From: Solirubrobacteraceae bacterium | Lineage (GTDB): Bacteria; Actinomycetota; Thermoleophilia; Solirubrobacterales; Solirubrobacteraceae | DNA: 12,190 nt | NCBI GenBank assembly: GCA_025455895.1 | Contig: JALOLQ010000022.1 | Span: 1 to 12,190, forward strand | Direction: 5' to 3' | Part shown: piece after piece, positions 1 through 6,386 of the stretch | How the letters are laid out: the number at the start of each line of letters is the position of its first letter | Position numbering within the stretch: the first letter of the stretch is position 1 | Position numbers and translations under genes: made by a program | Notes under the pieces: model-generated | What the model saw: the letters and a program-made list of their open reading frames with translations, nothing else | Told to the model about the DNA's origin: nothing | The model's database searches: none

Positions 1-1
1 C

Positions 2-775
2 CACGCCGCGGCGGGCTGGCAGCCCTACACCGCCGCCGGGCTCACGCTCGTCGTCGCGCTCGTGGCCGCCGTGATCGTCGACCGGCTGCTGCGCGGGGCC
101 GAGCGCCGCCTCGCCGCGCGCACCGGGACGATGTCGCTCGACCCCAGCGGCCGCACGCGCCTGCGCTTCATCCGGCGCCTGGCCTGGGCGCTGATCATGG
201 GCACCGGCGTCTTCCTCGCCCTGCTCCAGTTCGACTCCTTCGACCGCCTCGCCCGCGCGGCGCTGACCTCCGGCGTCGTGCTCAGCGCGGTCATCGGCCT
301 GGCGGCGCGCGAGACGCTCGGGAACATGATCGCGGGCGTCGTGATCGCCATCACGCAGCCGCTGCGCGTGGGCGACCACATCGAGGTGGCCGGCGTGACC
401 GGCATCGTCGAGGACGTGACGCTCACCTTCACGTGGGTGCGCACCGGCGACGGCGGGCGGGTCGTGCTGCCCAACCAGCTCCTGACCACGAGCCCGGTGC
501 GCAACGAGTCGATCCGCGAGCACCACGTCGTCCCGCAGGCGACGGTCTGGGTGGCGCCCGGAGCCGACGAGGAGCGCGCGCTCGCGGTGCTCGCCGGGCT
601 CCCCGGCGCGGCCGGCGCGACGGTCGCCGAGACCGCCCCGGACGGGCTCGCCCTGCGCGTGAGCGGCGCACCCGTCCCCGCCGCCGGACGCGACGCCGCG
701 GAGGGCGAGCTGCGGGCGGCGGCGCTCGCCGCGCTGCGCGGGGCCGGCATCGCGCGCGCGGGATCGGGCGCCTGA
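2..775 (+). CDS. MscS-family mechanosensitive ion channel, 5' end missing
   Basis: Small-conductance mechanosensitive channel of the inner membrane, which opens under membrane tension and releases solutes after hypo-osmotic shock. The frame is open from base 2, so the true start lies upstream; 257 codons are visible. Counting from base 2, a hydrophobic segment lies at about residues 11-26, a second at about 59-77 and the pore-lining helix at about 88-118. The MscS signature follows: GLAARETLGNMIAG in the pore helix, then PLRVGDHIEV and the beta-domain stretch ending VVLPNQLL (about residues 153-161). The C-terminal part is short and Ala-rich, as in minimal MscS homologues. A GTG at base 62 is an unlikely start because it would remove the first membrane segment. 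The family call is firm; gating properties and ion selectivity cannot be read from the sequence. The next gene on the same strand begins 118 bases downstream with its own promoter-like element. Confidence 0.9.
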   Translation, partial: HAAAGWQPYTAAGLTLVVALVAAVIVDRLLRGAERRLAARTGTMSLDPSGRTRLRFIRRLAWALIMGTGVFLALLQFDSFDRLARAALTSGVVLSAVIGLAARETLGNMIAGVVIAITQPLRVGDHIEVAGVTGIVEDVTLTFTWVRTGDGGRVVLPNQLLTTSPVRNESIREHHVVPQATVWVAPGADEERALAVLAGLPGAAGATVAETAPDGLALRVSGAPVPAAGRDAAEGELRAAALAALRGAGIARAGSGA

Positions 776-784
776 GCGCGCGCC
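767..784 (+). terminator. Hairpin over the stop codon of the MscS gene, possible terminator
   Basis: GGCGC (767-771) pairs with GCGCC (780-784) around an 8-base loop that contains the TGA stop codon. There is no T-run after it. In such GC-rich DNA a five-base stem is weak evidence, so this is only a candidate for an actinobacterial terminator without a U-tract. Confidence 0.2.
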
Positions 785-813
785 GAACCGGCGGATCACG
801 GCCCGCGCCCGGC

Positions 814-819
814 TAGAAT
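814..819 (+). promoter_or_regulatory. Putative -10 element (TAGAAT) of the PBP gene
   Basis: TAGAAT is the only AT-rich hexamer in the 118-base gap between the channel gene and the PBP gene. It fits the actinobacterial TANNNT -10 pattern. No convincing -35 box is visible 16-18 bases upstream (GCGGAT at 791-796 is poor). Transcription would start near 825-826, giving a leader of about 68 nt before ATG 894, unlike the leaderless genes elsewhere in the window. Confidence 0.5.
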
Positions 820-827
820 CCCCGGCT

Positions 828-868
828 CCACAGCGGTGGCAACGGCGCGTCCTGGGAGGACCGGCGCC
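828..868 (+). promoter_or_regulatory. Two adjacent hairpins in the PBP leader, the second containing a GGGAGGA
   Basis: The predicted 5' leader folds into a small hairpin, CCAC (828-831) with GTGG (836-839), and then a stronger one. In the second, GGCGC-GTCCT (844-853) pairs with AGGAC (857-861) and GCGCC (864-868), with a GGG loop and a two-base CG bulge. GGGAGGA (854-860), the only Shine-Dalgarno-like sequence here, lies inside this hairpin but 33 bases before ATG 894, too far to act directly on that start. It could be a leader control structure, a processing or stability element, or chance. Confidence 0.3.
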
Positions 869-893
869 CCGCATCTGGAACCCCGACGCACCC

Positions 894-3098
894 ATGTCCC
901 GTCGCGCCCGACAGCTCCGCCGTCGCCGCTCGCAGCGCGGCGCCGCCCGCGTGGTCCTCGTGACCCTCGCGGTGCTCGTGGGCCTCGTCGTGCTCGGCGC
1001 CGGCGGCGGCGTCGCCTACCTGGGCTCGATCGTCTCCTCGGCCCCGGACATCGCCGAGCTCAAGCCGATCAACCAGGGCGCCACCTCGGTGGTCTACGCG
1101 GCCGACGGCACGCGCCTGGGCTTCATCCAGGGCGACGTGCTGCGCACGCCGATCCCCGCGTCCTCGATGCCCCAGGAGATCCGTGACGCCACCGTGGCGA
1201 TCGAGGACCGCCGCTTCTACAAGCACCGCGGCGTGGACTACGAGGGCGTCGTGCGCGCGGCGATCAAGAACGCCGCCAGCGGCGAGACGGTGCAGGGCGG
1301 CTCGACGCTGACGATGCAGCTCGTGCGCAACCTCTACACCGAGAGCAAGGACCGCAACGCCCGCAGCGGCCTGGCCGGCTACAAGCGCAAGCTCCGTGAG
1401 GCGAAGCTCGCCTCGGAGCTCGAGAGCGAGCATCCCGGGACCCGCGGCAAGCGCTGGATCCTCACCGAGTACCTGAACAACGTCCCCTACGGCACCGTCG
1501 GCGGGCAGACGGCGATCGGCATCCAGTCGGCCGCGCGCGTGTTCTTCGACAAGCCGGCCAGCCGCCTCACGCTGCCGGAGGCCGCGCTGCTCGCCGGGCT
1601 GCCCCAGGCGCCGACGAGCTACAACCCGTTCCTGGCGCCCGAGAAGGCGCGCGAGCGCCGCAACGACGTGCTGCGCGCGATGGCGAACGAGGGGTACATC
1701 ACCCCGGCCCAGGCCGCCGAGGCGCGCCGGGCGCCGCTCGGCGTCGAGCGCAACGAGTACTACGCCAAGCGCCGCGAGAGCTACTTCTTCGACTACGTCA
1801 AGGACGAGCTGATCAAGGAGTACGGCGCGGACCGCGTGCGCCGCGGCGGGCTCAAGGTCTCGACGACGATCAACCTGAAGATGCAGCAGGCGGCGCGCCG
1901 GGCGATCGCCGGGCGCCTGCCGAACCCGGGCGATCCGTCGGCCGCGCTGGTGAGCATGGACCCGAAGACCGGACACATCAAGGCGATGGCCTCCTCGGGC
2001 GACTACGAGTCCTCGAAGTTCAACCTCGCCGCGCAGGGCAAGCGCCAGCCGGGCTCGACGTTCAAGGTCATGGTGCTCATGGCCGCGCTGCGCGAGAACG
2101 TCGACATCCGGCGCACGACCTACGAGTCCAAGCCGCTGAACTTCTTCGACCAGAAGACCGGCACGAAGATCGAGGTCAACACCGACGACAAGCGCTACGG
2201 CGGGAACGTCAACGTCTTCGAGGGCCTGGTGAAGTCCGACAACACGGTCTTCCAGCAGCTCGACCTGGACGTCGGCCCCGAGGCGGTCCGCCAGACGGCC
2301 TACGACATGGGCATCACGAGCAAGCTCGACGCCTACCCCGCCGAGGGTCTCGGCGGCCTGCGCCGGGGCGTCTCCCCGCTGGAGATGACCCGCGCCTACG
2401 TCACCGTCAACAACGGCGGCTGGCGCGTGAAGCCGATCGCGATCACGAAGGTCGAGTTCCCCGAGGGACGCACCGACACGAAGATCGGCAAGACGCGGCG
2501 CGTGAAGGTCTTCACCGACGGCCAGACGCACGAGGCCGTCAAGGCGATGGAGGCCAACGCGCAGCGCGGCACCGGCACCGCCGCCCAGATCGGCTGCCCG
2601 GTCGCCGGCAAGACCGGCACGACGAACGACTACACCGACGCCTGGTTCGACGGCTTCACCACCTCGCTGAACACCGCGGTCTGGGTCGGGTACCCGGGGG
2701 CGACCACCTCGATGAGCAACGTCCCCGGCTACGGCGCGATGTTCGGCGGCAAGGCGCCGGCGCTGATCTGGCGCGACTTCATGGACGTCGCGATGCAGGG
2801 CCGCCCGTGCGATCCGTTCCCCAGCCCCACCGAGCCGTTCGAGCCGGAGCCGTTCTTCGGCGAGTACGCCGCCAACGGCGCCCCGGGCAAGAGCGCCGAG
2901 GAGCTCGGCTACGGGGACGAGGCGACCACCGACGAGGACGAGGACGCCCAGGACGGCCAGGACCGCGACGAGCGCTTCCCGCCCGGCCAGTACGAGGCCC
3001 CGCCGCAGGAGGCGCCCGACCGCGGCGGGACCGACCAGGCCCCGGCCCAGCAGGGCCCGCTGGAGAGCGCCCCGACGGGCGGCACCGGCGCCGGCTGA
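894..3098 (+). CDS. Class A penicillin-binding protein (transglycosylase/transpeptidase)
   Basis: Bifunctional peptidoglycan synthase anchored in the cytoplasmic membrane: it polymerises lipid II into glycan strands and cross-links the stem peptides. The 734-residue protein has an Arg-rich cytoplasmic start, one membrane anchor (about 19-43) and a GT51 domain (about 85-280). GT51 motifs are EDRRFYKHRG with probable catalytic Glu104, QGGSTLTMQL (134-143), EYLNN with Glu192, and LPEAALLAGLPQAPTSYNP. The transpeptidase domain (about 345-630) has the SxxK motif STFK with nucleophile Ser388, SDN (448-450) and KTGT (573-576). The tail from about 640 is rich in Asp, Glu, Pro and Gln and is probably disordered outside the cell. 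All active-site motifs are intact. ATG 894 gives the expected positive-inside anchor, but no Shine-Dalgarno sequence sits at the usual distance. Which PBP1 orthologue it corresponds to (PonA1, PonA2 or other) cannot be settled by eye. Confidence 0.96.
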   Translation: MSRRARQLRRRRSQRGAARVVLVTLAVLVGLVVLGAGGGVAYLGSIVSSAPDIAELKPINQGATSVVYAADGTRLGFIQGDVLRTPIPASSMPQEIRDATVAIEDRRFYKHRGVDYEGVVRAAIKNAASGETVQGGSTLTMQLVRNLYTESKDRNARSGLAGYKRKLREAKLASELESEHPGTRGKRWILTEYLNNVPYGTVGGQTAIGIQSAARVFFDKPASRLTLPEAALLAGLPQAPTSYNPFLAPEKARERRNDVLRAMANEGYITPAQAAEARRAPLGVERNEYYAKRRESYFFDYVKDELIKEYGADRVRRGGLKVSTTINLKMQQAARRAIAGRLPNPGDPSAALVSMDPKTGHIKAMASSGDYESSKFNLAAQGKRQPGSTFKVMVLMAALRENVDIRRTTYESKPLNFFDQKTGTKIEVNTDDKRYGGNVNVFEGLVKSDNTVFQQLDLDVGPEAVRQTAYDMGITSKLDAYPAEGLGGLRRGVSPLEMTRAYVTVNNGGWRVKPIAITKVEFPEGRTDTKIGKTRRVKVFTDGQTHEAVKAMEANAQRGTGTAAQIGCPVAGKTGTTNDYTDAWFDGFTTSLNTAVWVGYPGATTSMSNVPGYGAMFGGKAPALIWRDFMDVAMQGRPCDPFPSPTEPFEPEPFFGEYAANGAPGKSAEELGYGDEATTDEDEDAQDGQDRDERFPPGQYEAPPQEAPDRGGTDQAPAQQGPLESAPTGGTGAG

Positions 3099-3107
3099 GC
3101 CCGGCGC
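3088..3107 (+). terminator. Stop-codon hairpin at the end of the PBP gene, possible terminator
   Basis: GCGCCGG (3088-3094) and CCGGCGC (3101-3107) form a perfect 7-bp stem with a 6-base loop that holds the TGA stop codon (3096-3098). No T-tract follows. It lies just upstream of the infA promoter, so it would suit termination of PBP transcription or insulation of infA. Base composition alone makes such stems fairly common here. Confidence 0.35.
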
Positions 3108-3120
3108 GCCGCGCCCCGGC

Positions 3121-3129
3121 TGCTACCGT
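3121..3129 (+). promoter_or_regulatory. Putative extended -10 promoter (TGC-TACCGT) of infA-thiL
   Basis: TACCGT (3124-3129) preceded by TGC gives an extended -10 element of the TANNNT class. Only nine bases separate it from ATG 3139, so transcription would start at or within a few bases of the start codon, that is, a leaderless mRNA. Consistent with this, no Shine-Dalgarno sequence precedes the ATG. No good -35 element is seen. Confidence 0.5.
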
Positions 3130-3138
3130 CCCCGGCGC

Positions 3139-3357
3139 ATGGCGAAGGAGGAAAAGGTCGAGTTCGAGGGCGAGGTCGTCGAGGCCCTGCCCAACGCGAT
3201 GTTCCGCGTGCAGCTCGACAACGGCCACAACGTCCTCGGCCACGTCGCCGGCAAGATGCGCCGCTACCGCATCCGCATCCTCCCGGGCGACCGGGTCCGC
3301 GTCGAGCTCTCGCCGTACGACCTCGACCGCGCGCGGATCGTCTACCGCCACCGCTGA
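3139..3357 (+). CDS. infA: Translation initiation factor IF-1
   Basis: IF-1 is a cytoplasmic single-domain OB-fold protein that occupies the ribosomal A site on the 30S subunit during initiation and helps IF-2 and IF-3. The whole 72-residue protein matches the family in length and sequence: N-terminal MAKEEKVEFEGEV, LPNAMFRVQLDNGH (20-33), GHVAGKMRRYRIRILPGDRV, then VELSPYDL and the C-terminal RIVYRHR. Ribosome-contacting basic residues are kept. The location is odd: bacterial infA normally lies in the secY-adk-map-infA-rpmJ-rpsM ribosomal protein cluster, while here it lies between a PBP gene and thiL, with thiL nine bases downstream. It may be a relocated single copy or a second paralogue. 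The KMRRYRIRI stretch differs from the more usual KMRxHYIRI form, a small hint towards a paralogue. The start is well supported by homology and the leaderless-type promoter. Confidence 0.95.
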   Translation: MAKEEKVEFEGEVVEALPNAMFRVQLDNGHNVLGHVAGKMRRYRIRILPGDRVRVELSPYDLDRARIVYRHR

Positions 3358-3366
3358 GCGGCCCAC

Positions 3367-4314
3367 ATGGGTGAGCTCGCGCTCATCGCCGCCTTCGAGC
3401 GCCTCATGCAGCCGCGCTCGGAGCGCATCGTGCGCTGGATCGGCGACGACGCGGCGGTCGTCCGCGCGCGCCCGGTCCAGGTGACGAGCGTCGACGCGAC
3501 CGTCGACGGCGAGCACGTGCGCCTCGACCTCGACGCCGTCTCGTGCGCGGACGTCGGCCACCGCGCGATGGCCTCCGCGCTCTCGGACCTCGCCGCGATG
3601 GGCGCCGAGGCGGGCGAGGCGTACGTCGCGCTGGGCGTGCCGCCGCACCTGAGCGCCGAGGACGTGCTCGAGATCGCCCGCGGCCTGGAGGGCGTCTGCG
3701 CCCGCACCGGCGTCACGCTCGCCGGCGGCGACCTCGTCCGCGCCGCGACCCTGTTCGCGAGCGTGACCGTCGTCGGCTGGGCCGAGCGCGAGCAGGACCT
3801 CGTGGGGCGCGACGGCGCGCGGCCGGGCGACGGCGTGTACCTCACCGGCCCGCTCGGGCTCTCGGCCGGCGGCGTCGCGGTCGTGCTGGGGCGGGCGCGC
3901 GGCGGCGCGCATCTGCTGGACGCCTACCTGCGGCCCGTCCCGCGGCTCGAGGCCGGGCGGGCGCTCGCGGCGGCCGGGGCGCACGCCCTGATCGACATCT
4001 CCGACGGGCTGGCGACCGACGCCGCGCACCTCGGGCGCTCGAGCGGCGTGCTGCTCGACGTCGACCTCGACCTCGTCCCGCTCGGCGACGGGGTCGCGGG
4101 CATCGCCGAGCAGCTCGGCGAGGACCCCGCCGTGTTCGCGGCGACCGGCGGCGAGGACTTCGAGCTCTGCGCGTGCCTGCCCGACGCGGCGGCCGCGCGC
4201 GTTCCCGGGCTCGTGCGGATCGGCGAGGTCCGCGCCGGGGAGCCGGGCGCGGCGTTCAGCCGGCGCGGCGCTCCAGCCGGCCCGCTGCGGGGCTGGGAGC
4301 ACCCGATCGGCTGA
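3367..4314 (+). CDS. thiL: Thiamine-monophosphate kinase
   Basis: ThiL phosphorylates thiamine monophosphate with ATP to give thiamine diphosphate, the last step of cofactor synthesis in most bacteria; it is a cytoplasmic homodimer of the PurM/SelD fold. The 315-residue length is typical. Motifs in order: N-terminal MGELALIAAF as in ThiL proteins, IGDDAAVV with metal-binding Asp27-Asp28, VDATVDGEHV (42-51), ALSDLAAMGA (71-80), AGGDLV (119-124), ISDGLATDAAHL (211-222) and GGEDFELC (261-268). All expected acidic Mg-ATP residues are present. It begins nine bases after the infA stop without a clear ribosome binding site, so it is probably co-transcribed and translated by coupling or reinitiation. 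Its last 59 bases are also coding on the opposite strand (FlgM-like gene). No other thi genes are nearby. Confidence 0.96.
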   Translation: MGELALIAAFERLMQPRSERIVRWIGDDAAVVRARPVQVTSVDATVDGEHVRLDLDAVSCADVGHRAMASALSDLAAMGAEAGEAYVALGVPPHLSAEDVLEIARGLEGVCARTGVTLAGGDLVRAATLFASVTVVGWAEREQDLVGRDGARPGDGVYLTGPLGLSAGGVAVVLGRARGGAHLLDAYLRPVPRLEAGRALAAAGAHALIDISDGLATDAAHLGRSSGVLLDVDLDLVPLGDGVAGIAEQLGEDPAVFAATGGEDFELCACLPDAAAARVPGLVRIGEVRAGEPGAAFSRRGAPAGPLRGWEHPIG

Positions 4315-4531
4315 CGGCGGCGGCCGGCGCCGCCTCGAACGGATCGAGGCCCAGGGCCGGGCCCGGCACGATCAGCCGGCTGAGCAGGGCGTCCGCCACG
4401 AGCACGGGGTCGACGGCGTAGTCGCCGCCGGCGACGAGCGAGCGGAGTCGGGCGATTCGGAGCATGCGTTCTGGGTCGGTCGTCACGTGGGTGGAGGGGA
4501 ACTCCCGGCCGTCCTGGCCTTGCCCCTGCAT
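4256..4531 (-). CDS. FlgM-like anti-sigma factor (small ORF overlapping the end of thiL)
   Basis: The 91-residue reading has a C-terminal FlgM-type helix pair at residues about 20-54: PERMLRIARLRSLVAGGDYA followed by VDPVLVADALLSRLI. This matches the FlgM pattern 'ERV..L+..+.+G.Y.+D...+A+.L+', the part that binds the flagellar sigma factor (sigma-28/FliA). The first 18 residues (Gln, Gly, Asp, Ser, Thr) look disordered, as FlgM N-termini do, and the tail beyond 55 is Pro/Ala-rich. The start is uncertain: ATG 4531 lacks a ribosome binding site, and GTG at codon 16 or ATG at codon 23 would still keep the core. It starts 47 bases after the stop of the M28-like gene on the same strand and probably shares its transcript. 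Its final 59 bases run antisense to thiL. No flagellar gene is in view, so the partner sigma factor is unknown. Confidence 0.65.
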   Translation of the reverse strand: MQGQGQDGREFPSTHVTTDPERMLRIARLRSLVAGGDYAVDPVLVADALLSRLIVPGPALGLDPFEAAPAAAVSRSGAPSPAAGRLERRAG

Positions 4532-4578
4532 CGGACCGCCGCGGGCGGCGCCTTGAGCGCGCTCGGCGGATGGTGGAG

Positions 4579-6345
4579 TCAGCGCCGCAGCGCCGAGTCG
4601 GTCCCGCCGAGCGACCCGGGGCCCGCGTAGCTCGAGGGCCCGCGGACGGTGATCGGCGCGTCGGCGCGCTCCTGCCCCGGCGGCCGCAGCGCGACCAGCA
4701 GCGCGCCCAGCGCGGCGCCCGCCATCGCGCACCAGCCGAGCAGCGCGAGCGGGCCGGGCTGCCCGCCGGCCAGCATCAGCAGCCCGAACCACGGCACGTC
4801 CGCGACGGCGATCGCCAGCTGCGCGGCGTCCGAGACGATCACCAGGCCCGCGGGGACGAGGCTCAGCGCGACGAGCAGCAGCGCCGGCAGGCGCCGCAGG
4901 CGCAGCTCGCGCGCCGCGAGCAGCAGCCAGAGGTTCGCGGGCAGCGCCAGCGCGAGGGCGGCGTAGGGGTTCAGGACGCAGGCCGCGACCCCGCCGGCCG
5001 CGACCACGAGCGCCGGTGCCAGGGTCCGGCCGGGGGCGTCGGGCGGCCCGGCCACGCCGGCCCGGCGGGCCAGCCACGGGCGCAGCAGCAGGAACCCGAG
5101 CGCGAGCACCACGAGCACGCAGCCGATCGCCGCCCAGCCGCGCCCGTCGAGCTCGGCCTGGCCGGGCAGTGCCGGCGGCGCCGTGGCGACGACCCAGCCC
5201 AGCAGCCCGAGCGCGCGCGCGAACAGCGCGGCGAGCGCGAACGGGGCCGCGAGGACCAGCACCCACAGCACGCCGCGGAGCACCGGCTCGCGACGGCGGC
5301 GCAGCCGGGCGGCGCCGTCGATCACCGCGACGACGGCGGGCAGCAGCAGCGCGATCGCGAGCAGGCGGACCGCCCACGCGGGAAGCACCTTGCGCGCGAT
5401 CGACAGGTCGCGCTGCGGCGCGACGCCGGCGCGGGGCCCGTTCTCCAGCGCCGTGAGCGCCCGCAGCGTCGCGCGGCCGAAGCCGGCGAGCCGCGCCGCC
5501 GACACCGGCGCGTCCGCCGCGGGCGGCGGCTCGCCGCTCGCCGAGAGGCGCACGGCGGGAAGCCCGGCGGCGTTCGCCACCCCCTGCCCCGAGACCGAGA
5601 ACGGCCACGCGAACCGCGCGAGCTGCGCCCGCGCGAACGGGAACGACGTCTCGATGCCGGTCTCCTGGCGCAGCGCGAGCGCGAGCGTCCGCTGCAGGCG
5701 CACCGGGGCGGCCCCGACCCCGTCGGACAGCCCGACCACGAGCGGGCGCTCCGCCGTCGGCCCGGCGAGGTCGCCCAGCTCGAGCACCGCGTCGACCGGG
5801 CGGTCGAGCCGCCGCGCGAGCTCGCGCATCCCGGCCTGGCCGCCCGTGCCGCCGCTCACCGAGGCGAAGGTGACGCTGCGCGACGGGCGGGTGTCGGCGA
5901 TGACGCGGGCCAGCTCGATCAGGGCCGCGGTCCCGGAGAGCTGCGCCGCCGAGCCGGGCTCGACCGCATCGCGCGCGGCGACCACGACGAGCTGGGCCCG
6001 CGCGGTGCTGCCCGGCTGCTGCGCGCTGACGAGCACGAGGTCGCGGTCGCCGTCGACGGTCGCGGCGCGGCGCACGCTGCGGCGCACCGTCACGCCGGGG
6101 AGCGCGGCGCCCAGCTCGCGCGCGACCGAGGCGGCCAGCGCGGCGTCCCCGGCCGAGCCCGGCCGCCGGTCGGGGTGCTCGCGCACGAGCCGCTCGAGCA
6201 GCCGCGCCGCGCGCGGCCCGTCGAACGCATCGGCGGCGAGGGTCGTGCGCAGCGGCCCGGGCCGATCCTCGAGCGAGAAGGCGACGACGATCAGCGCCAG
6301 CAGGACCGGCACGAGCGCGGCGCGGTAGGTGCGCGGGTCGAGCAT
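4579..6345 (-). CDS. Multi-spanning membrane protein with degenerate M28 peptidase-like domain
   Basis: A 588-residue integral membrane protein from ATG 6345. One N-terminal membrane segment (about 8-24) is followed by a domain of about 270 residues outside the membrane and then about eight hydrophobic segments between 325 and 553. The soluble part resembles M28 (aminopeptidase Y-type) zinc peptidases: LVVVAARDAV then GSAAQLSGTAALIELARVIA (131-150), and VTFASVSGGTGGQAGMRELA (158-177). In active M28 enzymes the matching stretches read AH-x-D, G-x-x-D-N-x-SG and an EE pair; here the His, the DN Asp and the Glu pair are absent, so zinc peptidase activity is unlikely. Its role is unknown. ATG 6345 is preferred over GTG 6384 because a TACCCT -10 box ends 10 bases before it and the protein then begins just ahead of the membrane segment. 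It is divergent from the response regulator gene and upstream of the FlgM-like gene. Confidence 0.8.
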   Translation of the reverse strand: MLDPRTYRAALVPVLLALIVVAFSLEDRPGPLRTTLAADAFDGPRAARLLERLVREHPDRRPGSAGDAALAASVARELGAALPGVTVRRSVRRAATVDGDRDLVLVSAQQPGSTARAQLVVVAARDAVEPGSAAQLSGTAALIELARVIADTRPSRSVTFASVSGGTGGQAGMRELARRLDRPVDAVLELGDLAGPTAERPLVVGLSDGVGAAPVRLQRTLALALRQETGIETSFPFARAQLARFAWPFSVSGQGVANAAGLPAVRLSASGEPPPAADAPVSAARLAGFGRATLRALTALENGPRAGVAPQRDLSIARKVLPAWAVRLLAIALLLPAVVAVIDGAARLRRRREPVLRGVLWVLVLAAPFALAALFARALGLLGWVVATAPPALPGQAELDGRGWAAIGCVLVVLALGFLLLRPWLARRAGVAGPPDAPGRTLAPALVVAAGGVAACVLNPYAALALALPANLWLLLAARELRLRRLPALLLVALSLVPAGLVIVSDAAQLAIAVADVPWFGLLMLAGGQPGPLALLGWCAMAGAALGALLVALRPPGQERADAPITVRGPSSYAGPGSLGGTDSALRR

Positions 6346-6356
6346 CGACCCGCGCA
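6330..6356. promoter_or_regulatory. Perfect 12-bp-arm palindrome over a start codon, candidate operator
   Basis: TGCGCGGGTCGA (6330-6341) and TCGACCCGCGCA (6345-6356) are exact reverse complements separated by GCA (6342-6344). The minus-strand start codon of the M28-like gene (6345-6343) lies at its centre. The right arm covers the place expected for the -35 region of the plus-strand response regulator promoter and touches the minus-strand -10 box. Position and symmetry suggest a binding site for a dimeric regulator. If transcribed it would also fold into a strong hairpin. No known operator consensus was recognised. Confidence 0.5.
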
Positions 6357-6361
6357 GGGTA
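6356..6361 (-). promoter_or_regulatory. Putative -10 element (TACCCT) of the M28-like gene
   Basis: Read on the minus strand this is TACCCT, ending 10 bases before ATG 6345, which would give an mRNA with almost no leader. It mirrors the plus-strand TACCCT at 6370-6375: together they form the inverted repeat AGGGTA-N8-TACCCT. No convincing -35 box is seen. Confidence 0.5.
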
Positions 6362-6369
6362 GTCCCGAT

Positions 6370-6375
6370 TACCCT
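6370..6375 (+). promoter_or_regulatory. Putative -10 element (TACCCT) of the response regulator operon
   Basis: TACCCT ends 11 bases before ATG 6387, so transcription should start within a few bases of the start codon. No Shine-Dalgarno sequence precedes that ATG. TCGACC (6345-6350), in the palindrome arm, resembles a -35 TTGACC but lies 19 bases upstream. Polymerase bound here would cover the opposing promoter at 6356-6361. Confidence 0.5.
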
Positions 6376-6386
6376 CTTCCCCACGG

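Noticed and set aside
813..2531. Minus-strand open frame of 572 codons opposite the PBP gene, and a similar one at 2779-4302
   Set aside because: Low-complexity Arg/Ala/Val/Asp-rich shadows of the PBP and of infA-thiL. The plus-strand genes are firmly identified.
4536..4548. CCGCC-GCG-GGCGG hairpin between the M28-like and FlgM-like genes
   Set aside because: A five-base stem without a T-run; too weak to call a terminator or attenuator.
6346..6384. GTG 6384 as the start of the M28-like gene (13 more residues)
   Set aside because: It would place the start upstream of the TACCCT -10 element of the same gene; ATG 6345 directly precedes the membrane segment.
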